NCBI GenBank assembly: GCA_037447655.1
Contig: JBBHKE010000932.1
Span: forward strand, 95,479 to 159,478
Source of the DNA: Zygnema cylindricum
Lineage: Eukaryota; Streptophyta; Zygnematophyceae; Zygnematales; Zygnemataceae
DNA length: 64,000 nucleotides
Direction: 5' to 3'
Below are positions 55,289-64,000 of this stretch, piece by piece. The translations under genes and the position numbers were made by a program. The notes beneath the pieces are model-generated. The model had not been told where the DNA came from and did no database searches. It saw only the letters and a program-made list of their open reading frames with translations. Position 1 is the first letter of the stretch. Each line of letters opens with the position of its first letter.

Positions 55289-56558
55289 ACTTAGAGCATG
55301 CTTTCATGTTATCCGACAAAAACGATGTTTTCGTTTATCTTTAGAAACTATCCTTCTTTTCATCTCTTTTCAATCATGAAAGGAAAGAAAATGTTCACGA
55401 GTCCATCAAGGTCAGATTAGCCATGCAAGTTCAAGCCCACAAGACTTCCTGTTACATAAACGCCTTTTTTGGGGTTAAAGAAAAAGGTCAATAGGAAAGT
55501 CATCAGAGATATTGTCAGCTATCACACATAAGCCAAGGAAAGTGCAGATCTGTTGCAAAGTTAGGAGTTATGTATGAGCTATCCTTTCTGGGTTGCTGCT
55601 TCTCCCCGCTTAAATGCTTAGTAATCATTTAGAGGAAAGCATATCTGCGTCGCTCTGATTTGCAAAGATTCTCTGCAAAAGCATAGTTTCAAAATGTATT
55701 TTTAAGGATATGTTTTAATAGATAAGCTAGAAAGTTGTAGACAAGCATTATTGACACCGCTAGATGTTTTTATTCCGAAGGCGTATATTAGTAATCCAAA
55801 ATATGATGAAGATCACATGTCAATATTAAACAAATGTTGCAAAACTACACTGCTCGTACCATTATTCTACATTTCGTGCAGTCAAACTTGTTTCAAGTGC
55901 TTTTTTCTGTCAAGCTCTTTCTTTTATTCTGGTCATCATACAGTTTTCCAATTTTCAATCGTGACATCATGACGAAAAGGTAAGACATCTGCCTTTCGAT
56001 CGCTTGCCTCAAATCCAACGGCCGATAACTGAGTTATACACTTTTGACTGAGGAAAAATAACTCTAATAGCACTGGGCACTAGTTGTTACAACAATTTTT
56101 AGTAAAATGCTTTGTGAATTAATTTTTGTGTGTTCACTGGAAATGATGTTTGAAATATGGCTCATGAAACAAATGTTAAATCGTTGACAAAAATGGAGGT
56201 GTTGTAAATTCGACTCCCTTGCTCGAACTCGTATTACAAAATTCCACCAAGAAGATTACAACTTTCTTATATTTTTAGACAAACAAAAATGGAGACCCAT
56301 GGAGTTGTTATCCCTACGCTTCGAACCCGACCCTCTGAACAAATTTTATCTGAAACGAACTTGTACCAGAATCATCTCTACAGACAAAAGCTGATCGATG
56401 GTGCCAGAATCTATGCTTTTGTACCTCGTCATCTGTTTCACAAATTTTTGGCTCACTCATTCTCTACCTATCCTGTTTAAATACATAGGTGAATTGAATC
56501 ATAAAATACACACAGGGAAGAATGGCTCCAGGTTCAAAACAAAGAGGATGAGTCCACC
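55289..56558. other. Short intergenic region between convergent genes
   Basis: About 1.3 kb between the stop codons of PYD2 (plus) and the HAD gene (minus). It contains a partial TA-MITE at about 55930-56072 (caatcgtgacatcat and the end actctaatagcactgggcac), related to the copy at 61231. No gene is seen. Confidence 0.6.
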
Positions 56559-59500
56559 CTAAGTTGGAACTGGCATGCTCAACCCACATGCTTTCAAAAA
56601 ACCGTCAATATCTGAAAGGCCAGCAAATAGCACTGCCTGTCCTGTTTTCCCTGCAGTCTTCAGTTCCCCTTCTGTAAACACTCCCGTGCACACCCCGATG
56701 GGCAATGCTCCTCCATACTCAGCCGCTAATATATCGTTTGGCTGCATGAAAACAAAACACATATAAAAACAAAAAGTAAACAAAACATTTTTACTAAGGC
56801 AGCAGTTCTAATACCAAATCAACAAAATGTCTGACACCAACAGCGTAGCTTTTACTTACACGCTTACAACAGACTTGAGAATGTTTGTCTAGAGTACACT
56901 GCCCATCACTATTATAGTTAATCACTTTAATTCGAGTGAGTGTTTTTTTGACCCAAAATCATAAATCAATGTTAATAACACAATTTCAGTGACCTATAAT
57001 GAGCCACGTTGCAAAACATAATTTTGTGTAGTTAATACTAAGTGATAACGCTGATAATTTTCTAACTCTAACAGCGACGGGCGGCGGATTAGAGAAAAAC
57101 AGAAAACAACCCTCGATTCGATACTTTCCTCGATAACGTGTTTCACTACCTTTGAAACCATAAGACAGAATAGTTTTTACTACACTATTAATGATAACAT
57201 TAAACAATTTATCAAGTACGTGCCACCACAAGCGTTCTCCAATACAACACCGTGAATCGTTGTTAGAGTAAAGAAATTATTGACGTGAGGTTTGTATTAG
57301 CGTTCTTAATTATAATTCAGTTCTGAATGACGTGGCTGATTCCGAACCATTTCAAAAACCAGCGTTAAGAAAAAATAAACGTGTCATTGATACCATTTAG
57401 GTCGAGGGGTAAAACTTAGGGGCACCGGTATAGTGTCATTAACGCTAAAAACGATACACGGTGTACCCTCCACTGTTCAACAATAGTATTAAAAAAAAAT
57501 GATTCAATGCGCCATACGACTATAAGATCCATATAACTTCCAAAATATGGAGAACGCAAGAGAGTGGTCGACACCCCAATAAGATAAAAACAGAAAAAAC
57601 TCACAGTATCTCCAACGTGGACCCGTAAAGCAAATGGTGGTCCAGGAAATAGTTCTTCCGCTCGTTTAGCAGCAATATTCACGAGTTCCCCCCGGTCTGT
57701 ATGGTCACTGCCGAATCTGCAGCCAAAAGAAAACCCGAAGTATGTTGTGACATTCAAGTTCAGTGCTGTATCACATGACCTCATAATCCCTTTTTTATAA
57801 AACTTGCAAAGTTGCTTTTTTGACAGTGGGAACTGCATTTCGCAAACTTTACACGGAATGTCTTGTGACCAAATGATTTTATACAGTAGGAAGTATAAAC
57901 CAAGTTACCTTTCCAAAGACACGATCCAGCATGTGTATCAATACAATGGATTCATCAATGACGTTGTGCAACTCCTGCTTCTTCCGAATATTTTTCTTTG
58001 CTACATGCAATTGCCTCTCAAAGTTGACCCGATGGAACCACTTTTGAGCATAAGAACCCGATTGAGTTACTTGGCAGAAAGAGGTCTATTTGATATGACA
58101 AACAAAAACTATTTGACAATCGCCTTGCAAAGAATGAGAAGACCAGACAAAATAGAACCAGTATGATGGATGTAAAGACGTCTGTGTCCAGCATCCAATA
58201 GAGGACTGACCCTGAAAAGTCAGAACGCAAACGACCACGTTGAAAGTCCCAGGGTCAGCTCAAGCGTACAATTCCTTAATCGGTGCCCGTTTATTTTGCC
58301 ATATGAACACAATATAGAGTTAATCAACTAAGTAATAGTTTTTTTTTTAACGCCAAGTCTTTAAACGGCTCAGGAACATCCACGCCATTCTGAACTAAAT
58401 CAGCGTTATTAACACTAATATAAACCTCATCCTAATAATTTCTTTATTCTAACAACGATTTACTGTAGTCTCTCATAGGGAGCTTGGTTGAATTGACAAG
58501 TTAACTCCCAGCATTTTGAAGCATTGGTAAACTACACCTGCAAGTCAACAAATCCTGTGGTGCACTTGGAATTTCCACTCCCTTTCTACTTCATAAAACT
58601 ATTAGATGAGTTAAAAACTGAAGTTTTGACCTTTGCAGAAGATTTCATACTGCGGAGAACAGTGTATACTATGGAAACAAATAAATGAATTAACCTTGAC
58701 GAAATAAATCAATTACAAGCTTTTGTGCTCCTTGAAATAGCTTCAGATGTCCAACGAACTTTGTATCGAAGGTACGATCCAAATAATCTAACTTCAAAGA
58801 TAACGCAACAAAATTAACAATTTCGAAGCTTGTCATCAAATAGTGATTGAACAAACTGCATCCATGTAAGAAACATCCAACATCATGAGGTCAAGGACAT
58901 ACAGAGAAAGAAACAAGTGCAAAACGTTTTCGGTTTGATCCTGAAATAACTTATTGCATGTACAGTTAAAAAACACTATGCAGCAAGAATGATTCCTTGT
59001 AGGTAAGAAATTGACCAACCCTCCGAAATTAGGGGTCGAAAAGAATGGAAGGACGCCAAGCCCCTTCATTTTCAGCCAAGCAATCGGCTCCAAGTTACCA
59101 GTCACCTGTTCATACACAGGGCCTCATGTCTCATACAAACTCATCAAGCAGGATGTGCAGCAGAAAAGCATATGCGAAACAGCTGCTTCACACATAACAT
59201 TTTCTTAGACAACATGTTTGGCGACACAGAGGTCTAGCAAAAGAAACGAAACCAGTCTGCCTGGGAGAAAGTGAGGAGCGACAGTCCCATGATGTTGTTA
59301 TTTATTTTCCAAGAGCCTCAGCAAACATACTGGGAGACAGGTCCGTTTGCAAGTAGAAGGCAAATAAGGTATAGTGCTGTATAAGGTATAGGCAGTTATC
59401 ACAAACGAAAGCTTTACATTTCCAGTCAACCTCCGCAATGATTTCATAAAAAGCTTGCAAAGTGATGTTTTGCGATGACAGACTACTTGACTATGAGAGA

Positions 59501-61934
59501 GGAGAGAAAAGATAAGAGAGAGAGGGAGCTGGAGAAGAGAGAGGAGAGGATAGGAGAGCTTCCAAATTGATAGTTTCTGATGACAGACTATTTAACTACA
59601 ATGGAGGAGCGAGAAGGGAAGAGAGAGGGATGGAGAGGGGAGAGGAGAGAGAAGAGAGAGAAGAGAGGAGAAGAGAGGAGAAGAGAGTTTTCAAAGTGAT
59701 GGCGCAATGCAACGAGAGACTACTTGATTACTCGCAGATGTGGGCACATACCAGGCCTACAAGCACGTCAGGATGCCCCGAGAGGATTTGCAGAAGATCG
59801 GCAACACCAGGGAGCAACTCCAGTCCGTCACCAACCTCATCTTCATGGAGCCGCACATATTCCAACATTTTCTCCTTCACCTCTTGCAGCTTTGGCGTAA
59901 TCGCCTGCAAAAAAATATAAAAAAACTTAAGAAAAGAAAGAGAGACCGGGGACTTCCATCATGAAGGTCACTCAATTAATGACAATAATGTAAAAATGTT
60001 TTGTTCTTGGAAATAGGAACCGCAAACTGACGACAACAAAATACAAGCTCGTTACTACCCATATGTTGGTATTGACGAAAGGAACAATGGGTGAACTTAA
60101 CAATGCGGCACATAACTCACGGTTAGTTTCTGGACAGAGTTTCTGAAAAAAATCAAACTTAAACAATTGCAGTGTCTTCATGAAGAGCAGAAATCACATG
60201 GATAACATCCTTTCAGCATTTGTACTTTCCGAAGTCCCGGTTTTTTCTGCCCTTATGAACACAAAATAGCGTCAATTGAATTAATTGCTTTTTTTTTAAC
60301 GTGTTCTTCACGATTGTCCAAGTCAATCACACTGAAAATATAATTATTACCGCTAAAACAGTTGCCATACTAATTACAACAGCGATTCACAGTTTAATAA
60401 CATAGAGAACATGATGGAGAAGCCAGATTTTAACCCCATTGTAGACCATTTGTGCAGAGTGGTTTTATGGGCAATGTTTGGTACAGTTTCTTCAATCAAA
60501 AATACCTGGCGCCTCAAAAAATGCCAAATAAGAGAATATGCCACATTTTATAAGCAAATGCAAACAATGAGATTGACTGCCTTCAAAGATCCAGATCCAT
60601 CTTTGATCCTATGGTGCATGCATTATCAGTGCTTGGGATGAGTGGATGAGCATTAAAAGCTGAAAGACTTGGCCAAAAGAAAACTATGTAAGCATTTTCA
60701 AAAGAAAGCAGCATTCAGTTCCAGAATACTTTGGCTCATTAAACAAGCCTGCAGAAGAATGAGCATTGCTTCACAATCGAAAATTAACTCTTAGTCTTAG
60801 TGGTGAAAGGCTGACGCATACACAAAGAAAGTCCAACACGTTTGCATCAAGAACATTCATCTAATCTCAAACCTTGAAGTTTTAAATTGAGCATGTCTTC
60901 CCTTGCCTCATAATTTCAGAAATAAAAGTCGCCAAAGCCGGAAATGCTTTGTCTTTTTCTGCCGTAAATAGTATGACTTATAAGAGCCTTGAGTACTTAA
61001 TATTTTACACCTGTGTGCATCCATTTTAATGAGAATAATCACTAAAATACCCATAGTGCTGAAATCAGCACAGGATAGGTGAAAGCTTTGTCAAAAACGA
61101 CAAAGCAAAAACCACGTCACCAAGATGGCGGTTGAAGTTACAGATTCCCTCTTTGTCCCACACATAGTGCTGATAAATGAAACAGACGCAACCACCTTCT
61201 GGAGACGGAGAAGACCAAAGCGAGTAAAGACAATGTACACCGCCCATCATGATTAGAGTTAAAACGTTTTTTGGGCAGTCAAAGCGCTTTTTCTCATCAC
61301 ACAGTTTTCCGATTTTCAATCGTGACACCACAATCGAAGGGTACGACTTGTTACCTTTCGACTGCTTGCCTCAGGACAAAAATCCAATGGTCGATCAAAG
61401 AATTAAACGCCTTTGACTGCGAGAAAAATGTTTAACTCTAATAACGACGGGCTGTGTAGTGTAAACCTTTGTGACACCATTTAAGTTTACGTCAGATGGC
61501 ATGGAAATGATAAAGATAGTTCACCTCAGGAGCAACTCCGTAGTGTTGCAGCGTCCTCGAAGCTACAGTAAGATCCGTACTGCCATGATGCTGCAAATTT
61601 CAAGAAACAGGAATAAAAACTTTATAAGGTCGAAACAATTTTAGCAAAAGACAAACAACGCCTTTCGGCTTGTTTAAGGGTGGTCCAGTAATGAAAAAAG
61701 TAGCACATGTTCCAGCAGAGAAACACATGGTAACTGCAAGGAAATGGCTTCAGAAGTCGTCACTGCAAGTTATCCTCATAAAAACACCTTAATGGCGTCG
61801 ATGGTTCCAGTGATTCCAAAAAGCTCCTTGAAGCTGTAAGCAAACGCATCCTTATGAAGTTTGTTGGAGTCCAAACCGACACTGTGCATGAGAGTGCCAT
61901 CGACGTCGAATGTTATGAGCACGCGGCCAGCCAT
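56559..61934 (-). CDS. HAD-superfamily hydrolase (phosphatase-like)
   Basis: Haloacid dehalogenase-fold phosphatase of the phosphoglycolate phosphatase/beta-phosphoglucomutase-like group; substrate unknown. Minus-strand exons: 61934-61788, 61591-61526, 59904-59752, 59105-59020, 57716-57605, 56741-56559. Total 747 nt gives 248 aa, and all junctions are GT-AG in frame. Motif I is FDVDGT with Asp10 as likely nucleophile and Asp12 as acid/base. Residues about 20-120 form the helical cap (HHGSTD, LELLPGVADLLQIL). Motif II is the Thr of VTGNLEP (123). Motif IV is HVGDTPNDILAAEYGG, with Asp187 and Asp191 as metal-binding acids. No transit peptide is obvious, so a cytosolic enzyme is likely. The gene ends 1.27 kb from the PYD2 stop, tail to tail. 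Four introns contain MITEs or minisatellites. Confidence 0.9.
56895..57087. mobile_element. TA-flanked MITE copy in HAD gene intron 5
   Basis: Left end TACACTGCCCATCACTATTA; right end aactctaacagcgacgggcggcg, an inverted match. It contains the subfamily block tataatgagccacgt, shared with 47072-47258. Confidence 0.8.
57248..57467. mobile_element. Second TA-flanked MITE copy in HAD gene intron 5
   Basis: Left end ACACCGTGAATCGTTGTTAG; right end cgctaaaaacgatacacggtgta. It belongs to the subfamily with ttctgaatgacgtggctgat in its left half. Confidence 0.75.
58298..58471. mobile_element. TA-flanked MITE relative in HAD gene intron 4
   Basis: Read on the minus strand it starts TACAGTAAATCGTTGTTAGA and continues ataaagaaattatt..atgaggttt, matching the 57248 subfamily. 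The far end (atgaacacaatatagagttaat) resembles the end of the 60250 copy. Confidence 0.6.
59458..59730. repeat. Triplicated unit with GA-rich spacers in HAD gene intron 3
   Basis: Three related cores with the pattern aaa.tgatg…gacagactacttgacta occur at about 59458, 59566 and 59694. The intervals are filled with gagagagg and agaagagagg purine repeats. The third copy lies directly beside the splice donor of exon 3 (59751). Confidence 0.7.
60250..60395. mobile_element. Worn TA-MITE relative in HAD gene intron 2
   Basis: Its left part (cttatgaacacaaaatagcgtcaat) matches the left part of the 58298 copy. Its right end (acagcgattcacagttta) resembles the family terminus. It is heavily diverged. Confidence 0.45.
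61231..61462. mobile_element. TA-flanked MITE copy in HAD gene intron 2
   Basis: Left end TACACCGCCCATCATGATTA; right end aactctaataacgacgggctgtgta. At 232 bp it has the same size and layout as copy 1 at 2488-2715, and the interior shares ttttcaatcgtgacaccacaa with 55930-56072. Confidence 0.8.
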
Positions 61935-64000
61935 GGCTGCAGCTTTGCCTTCCGGCGCGAGGCAAGAGCCTAAAATAGGATAGGAACGAGGTGGAATGTG
62001 GTGCTATGGCAACCTTATATGCGGATGCCAGATGCCACTCATGTGGAGCAACTTTAAACTTTGAAGTTTAAAAGTTTTAACTTTGAGAGGAAGTGGGAGC
62101 AGATTTTGGCTGAAAGTTGAGAAGTCAAATCACCGGCTTTTCAACGGTCAACGACGGCTGTACGAAATGAGCTGTATTTTGTAATTTGTATGCAACAAGC
62201 TACAGTATACTGCCAAATCACTTATCAGTTACCACGCATTGTAGAGTACACCGTGTGTCGCTTTGTGTCGCTTTTTTTCAACACTAATAGCGATATGTAC
62301 TGTACCATAGTACGATATTGCACCATAGTACATTACTGAAGTTGCCAAATAATGTCCTTTCTCCGTGTCGGAATTACGGAATCCAAAAACACAACCTGAC
62401 GGTCAATATTGCGTCCACAAAATAAGGAGGTGAAAAATTGAGCTTTTCGAGGCATTTTGCAAAAATAAGAATGTATGTTGATGCCACAATGGTATCATTT
62501 GAATTTCGTAACAACTTGTTCCACTTTCTACAATAAAGAATGTTTAATGCGGGCAGACAGACTGGAAATGGAAGCCCTGGAAGTCCAATGTATTGAGAGG
62601 AGAACAGAGAGATACAAGTGACAGTGGGAGAGAAAGGAAGAGTGACATTTTTTTTTAAGCTTTGTGAGTATACTTGCTCATCGTTTAAGACTTTACATGC
62701 ATTGGTTTAGTTTTAGAGAGATGCAAAATATTTGCCGAGGAAATTTTATAGGAAAATAGAGGAATCTTAGCATATTGACCTAAGTTAATGGGTTATAAAA
62801 TTGTGGGAGAGAAAGGAAGAGTGACATTTTTTTTAAAGCTTTGTGAGTATACTTGCTCATCGTTTAAGACTTTACATGCATTGGTTTAGTTTTAGAGAGA
62901 TGCAAAATATTCGCCGAGGAAATTTTATAGGAAAATAGAGGAATCTTAGCATATTGACCTAAGTTAATGGGTTATAAAATTTGAATTCTGAAAATAATTA
63001 TGTCCAATGGTTAAATGAGTCTATTTACCTTGTCGCTCGTTTGAATTTGTCCTTTTAGGCAATAGAAGAAATTTATTCATGATAATCAGCTTGTGGTGAC
63101 TGTGATTGCAAGAGGCATAAGGTTGCAAGGCCTTAGCAAGACAAACACAGATGGAAATATTCAAGGAGGACTTGGTGTGTTAACCCTAATTAATGTATGT
63201 ACTTCAAACACACGAAAACGAGCAAAAGCCAAAGTTAACCCTCGGGCCAAATTTGAAGGAAAGCAGATATGGAGCGGCCAGTTCAGTCTTCTTTGCATTT
63301 TTTATCTAGAAACAGCCTGCCTTTTCATTCACTCTTGGAACAATTAAATTCCGAACTTCGTTACCTTCTCTTTCCTCCAATGGCCGATGGTGATGCAAAT
63401 ACTCTTACATTGAGGCGGCTCCATTGATTAATTATACGATTCACTATCACAGTTCGAATATTTGTTGTGGAATAAGCGTAAATAAGCCTGGATCATGATA
63501 AATATGGATGGATATGTTTATTTATTTGAAAGTTTTCGTTTTTTACTATTTTTATCTCACTCATTAACCGTAAGAGCAAGTATGAGAAAAGTAATCCTTG
63601 AATAGCCATCAACTTCCAACACCGCTGGTTGAATTTGTGAATCAGTCTCCTCCTTATTGCACATGGTTTTTTGCGTTATAATTGAGCATTGGTCAATTGA
63701 CTACCAATAGCTAATGTAGGGTGAGAGTTACTATTCTTGTGTTCAGCAAAGGGTATAGCCAAGAGAGGGCTTAATGTATTACCAAATGTGAACAAGTCGG
63801 ATATAAGGGATTGCTTCATGTTTAAGGGGTTTATATTTCAGACCTTGTCCATGACTTAGTGATGTATCTCCTTGTAATCCGAAGTGGTTGAGCTTCAAAC
63901 ATGTGTGATCAAGGCTGGACAAAAGGCTCCAGCGTTATGGCTTCAGATATAGTTGATTGAGCATAATGGAAATTACAATTTTCGCTATTTCTTTTTTGTT
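61935..64000. other. Upstream flank of the HAD gene; no other gene seen
   Basis: A TATA-like CATATAAGG on the minus strand at about 62013-62021 sits about 80 bp before the HAD start codon. A short palindromic MITE-like remnant is at 62247-62310 (tacaccgtgtgtcgct … actaatagcgatatgtac). A 179-bp direct duplication follows at 62624-62981. An 84-codon frame at 63093-63347 has no recognisable domain and is not called. Confidence 0.5.
62624..62981. repeat. Near-identical 179-bp tandem duplication
   Basis: The unit starting gtgggagagaaaggaagagt occurs at 62624 and 62803 (period 179). I see only a few differences (length of the T-run; atttgccg versus attcgccg). The high identity marks it as recent compared with other repeats here. 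Confidence 0.93.

Noticed and set aside
63093-63347. 84-codon frame near the right edge
   Set aside because: No domain, no homologue recognised, no splice context; left uncalled.

Overview
This window is nuclear DNA of a green-lineage (streptophyte) eukaryote. It is AT-rich and carries five spliced or single-exon housekeeping genes with GT-AG introns of roughly 0.25 to 1.75 kb, between repeat-rich intergenic stretches. The proteins read as plant proteins: a PRP16-type splicing helicase, a 530-aa dihydropyrimidinase of the plant PYD2 type, and a plastid-style YwbE-domain protein. Retrotransposon primer sites match my recollection of the plant initiator tRNA-Met anticodon arm. I cannot name the species; an early-diverging land plant or a streptophyte alga is a guess.

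Layout. 1-2.5 kb: no gene, with a degenerate 0.45-0.54 kb tandem duplication. 2.5-16.8 kb: a nested graveyard of Ty1/copia elements. Element 1 (minus strand, 3302 to about 8403) is truncated and carries an antisense LTR at 5083-6221. Element 2 (plus strand, 8458-16038) is complete, with about 1.0-kb LTRs and the 5-bp target duplication CATGT. It is itself interrupted by an antisense solo LTR (11157-12303, target duplication CATAG). All coding regions are broken. Homologous direct repeats flank the cluster (about 2946-3250 and 16505-16815). 17571-18381: an 811-bp non-autonomous hAT element with a perfect 8-bp target duplication, about 0.3 kb upstream of the PRP16 start codon.

18.7-32.6 kb: the 17-exon PRP16 gene (plus; 1303 aa when spliced). 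32.6-39.2 kb: intergenic purine/pyrimidine minisatellites and old repeats. 39.2-41.4 kb: a single-exon gene for a probable plastid protein with a bacterial YwbE (DUF2196) domain. 43.3-46.6 kb: aspartylglucosaminidase (minus). 47.5-55.3 kb: dihydropyrimidinase (plus, 14 exons), head-to-head with the previous gene. 56.6-61.9 kb: a 248-aa HAD-family phosphatase (minus, 6 exons), tail-to-tail with dihydropyrimidinase. The last 2 kb holds no convincing gene.

The genes do not form a pathway; two are catabolic hydrolases (pyrimidine ring opening, glycoasparagine cleavage). The less ordinary content is in the mobile DNA: copia elements that appear to be primed by an internal fragment of initiator tRNA, LTRs with an antisense tRNA-like segment, a hAT derivative whose internal repeats copy its terminal motif, and a TA-flanked MITE family with a dozen or so copies, most of them in introns and flanks of the 43-62 kb genes. 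Exon models were checked by reading frame: PRP16, dihydropyrimidinase and the HAD gene each splice to a length divisible by three with no internal stop.
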